The notes beneath the pieces were generated by a model, which was given only the letters and a program-made list of their open reading frames with translations, did no database searches and was not told the origin of the DNA. The translations under genes and the position numbers were made by a program. Below are positions 42,857-52,061 of a stretch of 64,000 nt of DNA, piece by piece. Numbering within the stretch: the first letter of the stretch is position 1; each line of letters opens with the position of its first letter. The DNA comes from an uncultured Caulobacterales bacterium (lineage in GTDB: Bacteria; Pseudomonadota; Alphaproteobacteria; Caulobacterales; Maricaulaceae): assembly GCA_938009235.1 (NCBI GenBank), contig CALLIK010000009.1:62001-126000 (forward strand), given 5' to 3'.

Positions 42857-44968
42857 TTACTTCGGCTTGCGCGTACTCTTGCGCTCGCCTTTTTTAACTC
42901 CGCCTTTGCTGCCGAAACTTTTCGGCGCGCCTTTGTCTTTCAACGCAGCTGCCCGTGCGAGCTTCTTCTTATGCGGCTTCTTTGGTTTGCCATCTGCGCC
43001 AAATGAAGGTTTCCCTGAATCAGAGCCAGTCGCCTTGCGGGCCTTGCGCTTGAATGTGCCTTCTTCGAAGTTTGAATCCCGCTTTGGCTTGTCGCTATAG
43101 GACGTCTTCTCAGCATTGCCTGACGGTTTGTCGTCATAGGATCTTTTTGGCTTATCATCGTAAGAGCGTTTTTTATCACCATATGGCTTTTTATCGCCGT
43201 AAGGTTTTTTCTTGTCTCCATAAGGCTTCTTGTCACCATAGGACTTGTTCTTATCGCCATACGGCTTGCCGCGGCTGCGACCTGAATTATTGTCGCGATC
43301 ACGAGAGCGATGGCCCTCAGTTGGCTGCGCGAGGTTCGGTTTGCCCTCGACGCGGGATGCCGTAATGGCCGCTTCGATCTTCATGTCTGGACCGATGTTC
43401 TCAAGGAATCGCGAGACGCCTTTCGGGGCCATTTCAACAAATGTTTGATTGTCGATGATCTTGATCGCGCCAATTTCACCTTTTTTCAAACCACCTGATT
43501 TCATCAACATTGGCAAGATCCACTTTGGCTCTGCCTTTTGCTTGCGGCCTACATTGAGAGAGAACCACACGCCGTCGTCAAAGTTTTCACGCGGGCCAGA
43601 GCTACGTTGATCTGGATGGCGATCATTGCGGTCATTTTTGCTTGGCTTGTAATTAGCAGGCAGAAGCTCTTCCGGTGCAGACTGACCTTCGCGGTACTGG
43701 CGGATGAACGCCGTTGCGATGTGCTCTGCGGAGTGGGCCTTCAGAAGGCGCGCAACCATTGTGCGCTCTTCGTCCGTGATCTCTCCGTCGAGTGACATAT
43801 TTTCGAGCAGGCGCTCATTGTCTTTGAGGATGATAGACTCGGCGCTTGGCGCTTCGCCCCATTCTGCGGATTTGATGCCAGCATCGCGTAGGAGGCGTTC
43901 TGCATTGCGGCGGCGGCTTGGGGCCACGATCAACGCAGAGACACCCTTACGGCCCGCACGGCCCGTTCGGCCTGAACGATGGAGTAGAGCTTCGCGGTTG
44001 CGCGGTACATCTGCGTGAATGACGAGTTCCAGATCAGGCAAGTCCAATCCACGGGCTGCCACGTCAGTCGCGACACAGACCTGTGCGCGGCCATCGCGCA
44101 TGGCTTGTAGCGCATTGCTACGTTCGGCTTGGGACAGCTCGCCAGAGAGCGCGACCACAGAGAACCCGCGATTGTTAAAGCGTTGTGTCATGCGGTTCAC
44201 GGCGACGCGTGTATCGCCAAAGACGATGGCGTTTTTGGCGTTGTAATAACGAAGCACGTTGATGATCGCATTTTCGCGGTCAGCGTTTGAAACGGTCATG
44301 ACGCGATATTCGATGTCCAAATGCTGCGCGGCTTCTGCGGCTGTGTTCACGCGGACAGCGTTCTTTTGGTATTTCTTGGTCATGCCCAAAATTGTTTTAG
44401 GGACAGTGGCGGAGAACATCAGCGTGCGGCGTTCTTCTGGGGCTGCGCCGAGGATGTTTTCTAACTCTTCGCGGAAACCCATTTTGAGCATTTCATCGGC
44501 TTCGTCGAGCGCGATACATTTCAGCTCGCTCATATCGAGTGAACCGCGTTTGATGTGATCACAGAGGCGGCCAGGTGTGCCGACAACGATATGCGCGCCG
44601 CGAGACAATGCGCCGCGTTCTGTGCGCATATCCATACCGCCAACGCAGCTGGCTGTTTTCGCGCCTGCATCTTTAAAGAGCCAATCTAGCTCGCGTTTAA
44701 CCTGCATGGCGAGTTCGCGGGTTGGCGCGATACACAAAGCCAAAGGCGCGTCAGCCCGCAAAAATGCGCTGGAATCGCCGAGTAATGTTGAGGCCATCGT
44801 CAAACCGAAAGCCACAGTTTTACCAGAGCCTGTTTGCGCGGAGACGAGAAGGTCTTGGTCTTGGAGTTCAGGCGCCAATACGGAGTCTTGAACAGGGGTG
44901 AGTTTTTCGTACCCCTTTTTTTCCAAAGCAATGGCGAGTGCTGGATGCACGTTTTCAATATTGGACAT
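42857..44968 (-). CDS. DEAD-box RNA helicase with DbpA-type RNA-binding domain and repetitive tail
   Basis: 703 residues from the ATG at 44968. The longer frame to 45064 is less likely because family alignment begins at MSNIENVHPALAIALEKKGY. Motif Q (LTPVQ), Walker A AQTGSGKT (44-51), DEAD in ALDEADEML, SAT in LMFSATVPK and HRSGRTGRAG are intact. A DbpA-like RNA-binding domain (WFSLNVGRKQKAEPKWILPM region) lies after the helicase core. The last roughly 150 residues are basic with Y-G-D-K-K repeats. It likely acts in ribosome assembly or cold adaptation. An 830-base upstream region with no gene could hold a long leader. Confidence 0.92.
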   Translation of the reverse strand: MSNIENVHPALAIALEKKGYEKLTPVQDSVLAPELQDQDLLVSAQTGSGKTVAFGLTMASTLLGDSSAFLRADAPLALCIAPTRELAMQVKRELDWLFKDAGAKTASCVGGMDMRTERGALSRGAHIVVGTPGRLCDHIKRGSLDMSELKCIALDEADEMLKMGFREELENILGAAPEERRTLMFSATVPKTILGMTKKYQKNAVRVNTAAEAAQHLDIEYRVMTVSNADRENAIINVLRYYNAKNAIVFGDTRVAVNRMTQRFNNRGFSVVALSGELSQAERSNALQAMRDGRAQVCVATDVAARGLDLPDLELVIHADVPRNREALLHRSGRTGRAGRKGVSALIVAPSRRRNAERLLRDAGIKSAEWGEAPSAESIILKDNERLLENMSLDGEITDEERTMVARLLKAHSAEHIATAFIRQYREGQSAPEELLPANYKPSKNDRNDRHPDQRSSGPRENFDDGVWFSLNVGRKQKAEPKWILPMLMKSGGLKKGEIGAIKIIDNQTFVEMAPKGVSRFLENIGPDMKIEAAITASRVEGKPNLAQPTEGHRSRDRDNNSGRSRGKPYGDKNKSYGDKKPYGDKKKPYGDKKPYGDKKRSYDDKPKRSYDDKPSGNAEKTSYSDKPKRDSNFEEGTFKRKARKATGSDSGKPSFGADGKPKKPHKKKLARAAALKDKGAPKSFGSKGGVKKGERKSTRKPK
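43078..43270 (-). repeat. tandem coding repeat (KPYGDK / SYDDKP units) in helicase tail
   Basis: Within the helicase gene, imperfect tandem units of about 15-24 bases encode K-P-Y-G-D-K or K-S-Y-G-D-K five to six times, followed by R-S-Y-D-D-K-P twice and related degenerate copies. Codons vary between units. That points to old duplication maintained as a low-complexity, basic, tyrosine-spaced RNA-binding or phase-separating tail, not a recent slippage tract. Confidence 0.75.
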
Positions 44969-45064
44969 GGCTGTCGTCTTTCGAGGCGATTGGAAAACCC
45001 AATCTGGCAACGGATTGCCTGGCTGATCGATCACGTCGATCTCGTTGGCCAACTCAAAATTCAC

Positions 45065-45897
45065 AGGCCTGCGCGCTCCCTATGGGGTTTTCATGCGCCT
45101 GCATAGCGTTGTGTACGGTTAATGCGCAGGAGGTGAAAGAGGGGGAAGGCTCTGAGATGCGGCCAAGAGACTACGCTCACAGCCGCGTCCCGTCTTTGGG
45201 GCGACTACCTGAATGCGATGTCTCTAAAATTAGGACAGTCCGCGTGGTGGCACCCGCGATGGCTGCCAGAGTTTTATATGTTTTGTTTACGCAGATACCA
45301 AAGTGGATTGAGCCATAAGCTCATTCCACCCCCGCATTTGGCTTACGCCAATTGCTAGGCCACGCGGCAGCGGTTTTTGACGAAGCGGCCCATCTGTCCC
45401 TACAGTTTGGCCATTAGACCTAGTTCGTGCAATTTTTGGAAACAAAAAATGCACCTGTCGGCTCTCACTTCAAAAGGCCCGGCACACACCACGCTCTCAC
45501 ACGCAGCCGCTCAACCCCACTGTCTCTCGGCACTAGCAGATGAGCTCTACCTGTCCCGTGTCCGAAAGAACGTCCTTAGAATGACACAGGTTTTGAGTGC
45601 GGGGATCATTCTCTGTTGTTTTCTTGTAATGCCTTGAAACTAGGTGAGAGTTTTAGACTGAAAACGAGGATCATTCGTGTGGGGGCGTTTTGAGAACGCT
45701 TGTTGAAATTGTACAAATTCTTGAAAGTGAATATTATTTGAACGTCTTACTTTTGGGAAATAACGACATCACAGTGTAACTTAATCTAGGCATTCTATAT
45801 TCTCGACAGGCGATAAAATGCTATCATTCGAGGACGGCTCATTAGATTGCCCCCAGTGTTAATGTCTGAAGCTTAGTCTATTGGCGAGGGACAATAT
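45065..45897. other. 830-base region without a recognisable gene
   Basis: Between the divergent helicase and transporter genes. Small open frames here (for example 45377-45637) lack family features, a ribosome binding site and coding-like composition. No tRNA, repeat or terminator is evident. It probably contains both promoters and perhaps a long helicase leader. The last 200 bases are A/T-rich, with the GAGGGAC element before the transporter ATG acting as a plausible ribosome binding site. Confidence 0.5.
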
Positions 45898-47247
45898 ATG
45901 TCGACGAATACAATCGAAGCCCATCAAAGCAAAGTTAAAGTTGGTACGCAGGTTTCCTACGGCACAGGACAAATTGCGGGTCAAATATTCAGAGATATAC
46001 CGTCACTTCTCTTGTTGTTTTTCATGACGAATGTGCTTGGCATTTCTCCCGCGATTGCGGGCACAGCAATTTTTGCTCCCAAATTACTCGCCGGCGCCAT
46101 AAGTGATTTGACCGTCGGAATTTTCATAGACCGTATGCGGCAAAAAATTCCACTTTATTGGTGGCTGTTATTTGGGGCGGTCACCGCGCCTATCGCAATG
46201 ATCTTATTGTTCAATGTCCCCGCAATGGAGCCCTCGCAGCAGGTTTGGTATATTGTGGCCGTCGTTACGCTGTACATGTTCGTTTTCGCGAGCTTCTCTG
46301 TCCCTTATTTGGCCATAGCCTCAGCGCTCTCAAGTAATTCTCATCAACGTACGCTACTCATGGCATGGCGTTTGGTCTTTACAGCGCTTGGCATTTTGGT
46401 TGCGGGAGGCCTTGCCCCCGCTTTTGTCGCCCAATTGGGCGGAGGGGCGTCAGCCTATTCCACCATGTCCATTTTTCTTGCGGGCTTATGTTTTGTCTCA
46501 TTGATAATTGCATTCTTTGGATCAAAAAAAGCGATCAAAGCCCAAGACAAACAAGATGCTGACAGCCTTCAAACTCACCTCTCAGTCCCTCAAATGTTGC
46601 AAGCCATAAAGTCCCCACGGTTTTCGATTTTGCTTTTAGTCAATACAATACAGCTTTGCGGCACAGGTATGACTTATGCTGCGATGTTATATTTTCTGAC
46701 CTATGTCATGAAACTCAGCGACCCTTTAACGGCCATAGGCGGCATCATATTTGCCACTACATTTGGCATCATCATCGCGCAACCAATGTGGGTGAAACTC
46801 GCTAAACGTATTGGGAAGAAAAAAGTCTAAATCATCGGGACAGTTTTCCACGCCTGCGCCCTTTCAGCTTGGGCCTTGACCGCAGAACGCTTTGGAATGC
46901 CCGGCGCGCTGATCCTGTCCGTCTTAATCGGTATAGGTAATTCAGGCTGGGTTATGCTCGGCTTCTCGATGGTGACTGACCTCTCCGAGGACGGCAAAGC
47001 GGGCCTTTTTTCATCCCTATGGATTGCGGCCGATAAAATTGGATTTGCATTGGGCGGAACTTTGTTGATTGGCCTCATTCTATCTGGATTTGGATTCGAC
47101 TCCACCAAGGCTGTGGCGGGCCTCGCGCAATCAGACTCGGCGATCATTGGCGTAAAGGCCGCTTTCGCCTTAATTCCAGCGGTGCTCTACATTATTGGCG
47201 CGGCGCTATTTTATGTCTTGGGAAAAGAAACATCACAAATTGATTAA
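45898..47247 (+). pseudogene. MFS (GPH/MelB-like) transporter interrupted by an in-frame TAA
   Basis: The first part (310 codons, 45898-46830) encodes the N-terminal 8-9 helices of a GPH-type sugar/cation symporter-like MFS protein (SYGTGQIAGQIFRDIPSLLL, LAGAISDLTVGIFIDRMRQK). It ends with RIGKKKV and a TAA at 46828-46830. The very next codons in the same frame continue the protein (IIGTVFHACALSAWALTAER; VMLGFSMVTDLSEDGKAGLF) to 47247 without another stop. Together they make about 449 codons, the normal family length. A single substitution in a Tyr- or Leu-like codon explains the stop. A base-calling error or read-through cannot be excluded. Confidence 0.82.
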
Positions 47248-47252
47248 GACGT

Positions 47253-47268
47253 GGCTTGAAAAGCCTTT
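47253..47268 (+). terminator. weak hairpin after the broken transporter
   Basis: GGCTT (47253-47257) pairs with AAGCC (47261-47265) over a 3-base loop, followed by TTT. It is a short stem just downstream of the transporter stop, so only a weak terminator candidate. Confidence 0.35.
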
Positions 47269-47394
47269 ATCTCAAATCACAAGCTAATGAGTCTTGGTCA
47301 GCTAGCAATGTTCGGTTCGAAGATTAGCCCTCATTAGCTCAGGGGCTTACTTTGGTGCGAGTTCAACGGGTGGCCTATTGGGGTGCTGCCGTTG

Positions 47395-47742
47395 CTACCC
47401 CTTCAAAGACAGCGGCGTGCTTTTAAATGTAATTCCGCCCCAACCAGACGCCATGAAATTGCGGATATTTCCGTGGTCTGTTCCTGTTGGGTTTTCTAGC
47501 ACGTCCTTGCGGTAGTAATCCCCGAAGCAGTTCAGGGTTTGTGTTTGCGATAACCCATTGAGTTGCGCGAAGGCAAATATTTTACATGAGCCTGAGTTCT
47601 GGCCCGCTGCATTGTCGACATCGCCATTTTTAAAGGCCGTTTCGGTGAAGTCATAAGCGGCCTCTATCGCCGTCACCGTGTCCTGAAAGCTGATCGCGTC
47701 AGGTGTGGATTTCAATGTATTTAGAAAGTCAGAGAGGGGCAT
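47395..47742 (-). CDS. HopJ-family protein
   Basis: 115-residue protein of the HopJ type III effector family by sequence. It shows AISFQDTVTAIEAAYDFTET, NAAGQNSGSCKIFAFAQLNG, LNCFGDYYRKDVLENPTGTD and HGNIRNFMASGWGGI, which are the full family pattern. No secretion system genes are nearby, and the family is widespread in free-living bacteria, so 'effector' is only the family name. The function is unknown. It may form an operon with the upstream DUF1294 gene (23 bases apart). Confidence 0.85.
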   Translation of the reverse strand: MPLSDFLNTLKSTPDAISFQDTVTAIEAAYDFTETAFKNGDVDNAAGQNSGSCKIFAFAQLNGLSQTQTLNCFGDYYRKDVLENPTGTDHGNIRNFMASGWGGITFKSTPLSLKG

Positions 47743-47765
47743 GCGTGTGGCCTTAGAAGAATGAG

Positions 47766-48095
47766 CTAGTTTAACAGAGTTGCTAGAAACGCTAACAGTG
47801 GTTCGCGCAAGTCTGGGAAAAACGCGAGAGCGATGAGGGCGATGACTTGCAAAACTGCGATGGAATAGAGTTGCGATTTGAACGGTTGTTTCCGTGTTTT
47901 ATGGCGAAATTTATGTTGCGCCGTAATCGCGCCAACTGTGCCGCCCAGACCCGCTATCAGCAATAGATTGGCTTCTGATATTCGACGCTCATTTTTCTGC
48001 GCGAATGTCTTATCCATATAGAAGGCACTAAAGGCGACTAAATTTATAGCCAAAATATAGGTTGCGATCACGACTATAACGATAAGGGTTTTCAT
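47766..48095 (-). CDS. DUF1294 membrane protein
   Basis: 109-residue small membrane protein with helices at about 3-25, 45-60 and 80-105. It carries the DUF1294 features NLVAFSAFYMDKTFAQKNER (Y-x-x-D-K), ISEANLLLIAGLGGTVGAIT and QHKFRHKTRKQPFK. The role of DUF1294 is unknown. It is in the same direction as, and just upstream of, the HopJ-family gene. Confidence 0.85.
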   Translation of the reverse strand: MKTLIVIVVIATYILAINLVAFSAFYMDKTFAQKNERRISEANLLLIAGLGGTVGAITAQHKFRHKTRKQPFKSQLYSIAVLQVIALIALAFFPDLREPLLAFLATLLN

Positions 48096-48239
48096 TGTGA
48101 AATTCTAAAGTCTTGGGCTTTCAGGCTCAAGGGATAATTGTCAGCCTCATCATGGTTAATACCCGTTAAGGTGTGCTTACGGGATATTTACACCTATAGA
48201 TAATAATTGGTGAGCGCACAAACTCTGTTGGAGGCAACT

Positions 48240-48998
48240 ATGCTGACGTCGATTGCGAAACCGCTTACACTTTCAATTCTATTTTGGGCGAGTGGGTCCC
48301 ATTATGTACTGGCGCAAGACGCCGTGCCTCAAGTGCAAGCCGAAGAGCTGGCACCCACCACATCCACGCGGAAGGTTGTTCGCATTGTCGAGCCAATTCC
48401 CTATTGGGTCGAAGAAGACCAACTTCGCGTGCGGGACAACCCGTATGCAGGCGATGTCATTGGTATGCTCAAGTTTGGGCAAAAAATTCAGGTCCGACAA
48501 ACCGTCGATGATTGGCTGCTAATCAGTGCCGCGGACAAACCAGAGCGTTGGGTGAATCGTAATTTCGTAAGCTCAACGCCCGTGACATGGGCCAGTTATA
48601 AGGTTGGCTCACACGCCACCCGTGGTCTTGGTAATACCCGATTTTACAATGGCGTAGATGACGCAACAAAGAAACGCGTCAAGGTAAAGGGCGTCAAAGA
48701 CGTTAAAGTCTATGCGGCCAATATCAAACGCCTCGGAAGTAACAAGAAGCTTGTGATTTCTCGCCATGACTCCAGTGCAGGCGCGTATTTCGAGAAGCGC
48801 CTTGTTCAATGTGAGGGCGAGGCCGCCACACATGTTAAAATTCTAGGTGAGGGCTACACTGTTATGATGATGGAGGCTGATCCGCGTAAAGAACGCATCG
48901 GCGCGCCAATGTTGGACATGGATCAAGTTCAAAACGAAGACGTTAGCCTCATTGATAGTGCGCTCGCGAGTTTCACCTGCGAAACGGATAAATTATAA
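48240..48998 (+). CDS. exported SH3-domain protein
   Basis: 252-residue periplasmic protein starting at the ATG at 48240 after a TTGGAGG site. The signal peptide spans about 1-25 (cleavage near VLAQDA). A bacterial SH3 domain follows at about 60-105 (LRVRDNPYAGDVIGMLKFGQ, VDDWLLISAADKPERWVNRN). The C-terminal half (about 120-250) is an unassigned beta-rich region (VKVYAANIKRLGSNKKLVIS). SH3 domains of this type bind the cell wall or proteins. Its partner is unknown. Confidence 0.78.
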   Translation: MLTSIAKPLTLSILFWASGSHYVLAQDAVPQVQAEELAPTTSTRKVVRIVEPIPYWVEEDQLRVRDNPYAGDVIGMLKFGQKIQVRQTVDDWLLISAADKPERWVNRNFVSSTPVTWASYKVGSHATRGLGNTRFYNGVDDATKKRVKVKGVKDVKVYAANIKRLGSNKKLVISRHDSSAGAYFEKRLVQCEGEAATHVKILGEGYTVMMMEADPRKERIGAPMLDMDQVQNEDVSLIDSALASFTCETDKL

Positions 48999-49016
48999 GT
49001 CTGTTTGGGTTCCAAA

Positions 49017-49043
49017 ATTGCCCGCCGTGTTTTGGCGGGCAAT
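49017..49043 (-). terminator. 10-bp perfect hairpin between the SH3 gene and rplS
   Basis: ATTGCCCGCC (49017-49026) pairs perfectly with GGCGGGCAAT (49034-49043). On the minus strand the stem is followed by TTTTGG, so it may serve as a second terminator for rplS. On the plus strand no T-tract follows, but it lies only 18 bases after the SH3 gene stop. Confidence 0.5.
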
Positions 49044-49083
49044 GCGTCGGCCCAGAAACCTATAAATCAAAACCTAAACACAA

Positions 49084-49115
49084 AAAACCGCCGTCCATTG
49101 GACAGCGGTTTTTTT
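49084..49115 (-). terminator. intrinsic terminator downstream of rplS (bidirectional)
   Basis: AAAACCGC-C-GTCC (49084-49096) pairs with GGAC-A-GCGGTTTT (49100-49112) around a 3-base loop. A/T runs lie on both sides, so it can end the minus-strand trmD-rplS transcript and also plus-strand transcription from the SH3 gene. Confidence 0.8.
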
Positions 49116-49187
49116 ATTTTCTTAAGCTAAGTCTTAGACTTAACGGCCGTGTTGCAATTCATCTCGAGGACGAATTGCGGATAACAC

Positions 49188-49586
49188 TTACTTTTTCTTA
49201 GCGCGTCCACCGGACATGCCGCGGCCTGTTGTACGCTCAACGATACGTGCAGACTTACCGCGACGATCACGAAGATAGTAAAGCTTGGCGCGACGGACTT
49301 TACCGCGGCGTTTGACTTCGATTTCTTCTACAAGTGGAGAGTAGAGTGGGAATACGCGTTCAACGCCTTCACCATAGCTGATCTTACGGACTGTGAAGCT
49401 CTCTTTGATGCCAGCACCAGAGCGGGCGATACAAACGCCTTCGAAAGCCTGCAGACGTGTCCGCGTGCCTTCTGTAATCCGGACTTGGATAATCAGTGTG
49501 TCACCCGCTGAGAAATCAGGGATGGTTTTATCGCCAGAGAGCAGACGCTCTTGTTCGGCTTTTTCAATTTTTTCAATGACGTTCAT
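49188..49586 (-). CDS. rplS: 50S ribosomal protein L19
   Basis: 132-residue L19. The ATG at 49586 begins [16 protein letters not shown], as in other alphaproteobacteria. The longer upstream frame is not coding. Conserved parts are [56 protein letters not shown] and [20 protein letters not shown] family-specific basic tail ([12 protein letters not shown]) ends it. L19 sits at the subunit interface of the ribosome. The start overlaps the trmD stop by 4 bases (translational coupling). Confidence 0.96.
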   Translation of the reverse strand: MNVIEKIEKAEQERLLSGDKTIPDFSAGDTLIIQVRITEGTRTRLQAFEGVCIARSGAGIKESFTVRKISYGEGVERVFPLYSPLVEEIEVKRRGKVRRAKLYYLRDRRGKSARIVERTTGRGMSGGRAKKK

Positions 49587-50332
49587 GATCCGTCTCCTGT
49601 TTGCAGTTTGGCCCACATATCTGGCCGCCGTGCCTTCGTTGTCTCTTCGCTTTGGGTGTGTCGCCACGCTGCGATCTTTTTGTGATCGCCGCTTACCAAC
49701 ACGTCCGGAATACTCCGGTTTTCCCACTCTCTAGGTTTTGTATAGAGTGGATACTCCAACAAACCGTCTTCAAAACTCTCGTCCGAGGCGCTGTCCGCAT
49801 CACCCAGAACTCCGGGTAGAAGACGTACGCACGCTTCGATCATCACTTGTGCCGCAACCTCTCCGCCTGCGAGAACGAAATCGCCGATGGAAATCTCTTC
49901 CATCTTGCGAGCTTCGATCACCCTTTGGTCGAGGCCTTCGAACCGTCCGCAAAACACAATAAGACCCGGTCCCGTGGCTAACTCTCTGACGCGCTCTTGC
50001 GTTAGAGGTTTGCCCCGAGGGGTCATATAAATGAGCGGTCTGTCGTCAGACACACTGTCGATGGCCCTTGCTGCCACATCAGGTTTTAAAACCATTCCGG
50101 GGCCGCCGCCCGAAGGCGGGCTATCAACGCTGCGGTGCCTATTAGTCGAAAATTCGCGAATGTCTACTGTATCTAGCTGCCAAACTCCGCTTTTTTCTGA
50201 TCCACCAATGATGGAGGTGCCTAAAACGCCCGGAAAGGCGTCAGGGAACAGTGTTAGCGCAGTTGCACGCCACGGATTCGGCGTAGGTTTTGGGCCAGAG
50301 TTTGGGCCCGAATTTGAGGACGAAGTAACCAT
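49583..50332 (-). CDS. trmD: tRNA (guanine37-N1)-methyltransferase TrmD
   Basis: 249-residue SPOUT methyltransferase that makes m1G37 in tRNAs. It shows [73 protein letters not shown] (SAM trefoil knot) and the C-terminal [10 protein letters not shown] Ser/Asn/Pro-rich leader of about 20 residues precedes the fold. It is coupled to rplS. The usual rpsP and rimM are not upstream. Instead a sulfatase-fold membrane gene precedes it on the same strand. Confidence 0.96.
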   Translation of the reverse strand: MVTSSSNSGPNSGPKPTPNPWRATALTLFPDAFPGVLGTSIIGGSEKSGVWQLDTVDIREFSTNRHRSVDSPPSGGGPGMVLKPDVAARAIDSVSDDRPLIYMTPRGKPLTQERVRELATGPGLIVFCGRFEGLDQRVIEARKMEEISIGDFVLAGGEVAAQVMIEACVRLLPGVLGDADSASDESFEDGLLEYPLYTKPREWENRSIPDVLVSGDHKKIAAWRHTQSEETTKARRPDMWAKLQTGDGS

Positions 50333-50370
50333 ATCACGGGCCGCATAGTCGGTTTTCGCGTGGGCGTCAC

Positions 50371-51984
50371 CTATTGATCGAGCTCGAGACCCCAGAGAGA
50401 TTTACGAAGGGCTGTGTCAGAGCGAATGGCAAGGCCCAACGATTCGCTGCCATATTGCTCCAACAAGGTCGGCTTATCGCTCAGAAGAGACACGCCTAGA
50501 CCTGCTTTTCCCTCGGTTGGCGCAAGGTTCAACAGCTCTAGTAAGGTCGGGTAAAGGTCGATCATAGACCCCGTCTTTTGTGTAGTCGCTGGGGCGATGT
50601 CTGAACTAATGACAACCGTGAATATTTCACGGGTCAAGTTGTCCAATTTGGACGTTTGTGTCGTTAAGTGGGATAGATGATCGCTCAAGAGGACAATTGT
50701 TGTATTCTCCAGCAATCCGCGTTGTTTGGCTGTTGCGATGAATTGGTTCGTCAGGCCAGCGGTACACGCAACCGAAAGAAGGGTCGTGTCCATCTCTTTC
50801 GCGCCTTTGATCGACTCGTAACAACTTGGCGCTGGGTAGCCAGCGGGGGCATGAGCGCCAAGCGTTAGGATGGAGAGTAAAAAAGGGGCTTCCGAAGCGG
50901 CAATTGTCTCCAATTCGCGCAAGGCTAGTTCAAACACTCTATCGTCATACATACCCCATTTTCCAACGGGGCCTCGCTCGGCTTCGGGGATGCTCTCCAA
51001 CCCTACGGGCGTTTCATAGCCGTGGGTCGTCAAGAAGCGGCCTTTGCCTGCAAAGGATAATTTAGCCCCACCGTAAAACCGTGTCTGATACCCACGCTCT
51101 GACAGTTGCGTGGCCAGACATTCCGCATTTGACAGGAAGGTTTCAATGTTCTTCATCCGGTTTTCCATGACCAAGCCGTAGCTGAGAAGCGGAATGCCGC
51201 ACTGACTGGCGACGAGCCCTGCAGTCGTCCAACCTGTGTCTTGGATTTGGGAAATGCCCTCTATGCGGAGGCCTTGCTTCGACAGGACCGTCAGCGCGTC
51301 AGCGGCTTCGCCAAACATGGGGTCCATATAGGTCGCCTCCATGCTCTCTAGATAGATGAGAATGAGGTTCTTTGGCGGGGCGCTTGTCGTTTGAATGTTT
51401 GCTGATGTGTAAAGTGCCGAAAGGTCAAGAGCATGACTGTTAGGATTGATGAGGCGGTCATAAGCGAAACTCGTCAGAGGGTTCGCGATGAGGAGCCCCA
51501 CAGCCATGATCCGCTCTATCCACCGCATACGTCGATCTCGTCGCGCCAGAAACCCGATGCAGAGAATGAGGATGAGACCAACGAGGACAAAGACTGAGAA
51601 ATCAATGATGTCATGACCCAGCCCATCATAGTCTAGGCTGTGCTGCACATGAAAGAGGACGGCGCTGACGTCGAATTTTCCGAACAGCCGCGCATTCGCG
51701 GCCCAGATGGCGAGCAGAAGTATAGGGATGGTGCTCCACGGAAGTCGGCGAGGCTTGAGGTCGTTAGGTTCGGACGCTCTCCCTAAACGAAATGCGATCA
51801 TGAGGGCGAATGCGGCACCCGCAAATATAACCGCTGTTGTTTCTTCGGCTCTGAGGGCTGTTCGGCCTAAATGAGCGGTCGCGATGAGCATTATGCCCGC
51901 CACGGCAAGCCAAGCCAAATATCCGCGGGCAGAGCCTAGACGTGTTGCTGCGGTTTTTAAAGTTGGGTTCAGATCAGGAGTCAA
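50371..51984 (-). CDS. OpgB/LtaS-like membrane phosphoglycerol transferase or sulfatase
   Basis: 537-residue membrane enzyme. About five N-terminal TM helices (residues 20-170) are followed by an alkaline-phosphatase-superfamily domain. The metal site is recognisable: Glu in NLILIYLESMEATYMDP, the nucleophile Thr in DTGWTTAGLVASQCGIP, Asp-His in VLLSDHLSH and a later His region. This layout matches LTA synthase and OpgB phosphoglycerol transferases that decorate periplasmic glucans. The exact acceptor is unknown. It lies 38 bases upstream of trmD on the same strand, which is probably incidental. Confidence 0.82.
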   Translation of the reverse strand: MTPDLNPTLKTAATRLGSARGYLAWLAVAGIMLIATAHLGRTALRAEETTAVIFAGAAFALMIAFRLGRASEPNDLKPRRLPWSTIPILLLAIWAANARLFGKFDVSAVLFHVQHSLDYDGLGHDIIDFSVFVLVGLILILCIGFLARRDRRMRWIERIMAVGLLIANPLTSFAYDRLINPNSHALDLSALYTSANIQTTSAPPKNLILIYLESMEATYMDPMFGEAADALTVLSKQGLRIEGISQIQDTGWTTAGLVASQCGIPLLSYGLVMENRMKNIETFLSNAECLATQLSERGYQTRFYGGAKLSFAGKGRFLTTHGYETPVGLESIPEAERGPVGKWGMYDDRVFELALRELETIAASEAPFLLSILTLGAHAPAGYPAPSCYESIKGAKEMDTTLLSVACTAGLTNQFIATAKQRGLLENTTIVLLSDHLSHLTTQTSKLDNLTREIFTVVISSDIAPATTQKTGSMIDLYPTLLELLNLAPTEGKAGLGVSLLSDKPTLLEQYGSESLGLAIRSDTALRKSLWGLELDQ

Positions 51985-52061
51985 AGATGTTTTCCATATT
52001 TCTTGGTTCCGGTAAACTATAGTTAACGGGACGTAAATGACTGGGACTCTAAATTGACAGT

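Noticed and set aside
43078..43270. Spaced repeats that could look like a CRISPR array
   Set aside because: Units are short, imperfect, in frame and lie within the helicase coding sequence with no cas genes nearby.
45377..45637. 86-codon open frame in the helicase-transporter gap
   Set aside because: No Shine-Dalgarno, unusual composition and no recognisable motif.
47314..47320. GGTTCGA resembling a tRNA T-loop
   Set aside because: No matching acceptor, D or anticodon stems around it.
47395..47742. Type III secretion effector
   Set aside because: HopJ is a family name only. There are no secretion genes and the family is common in free-living bacteria.
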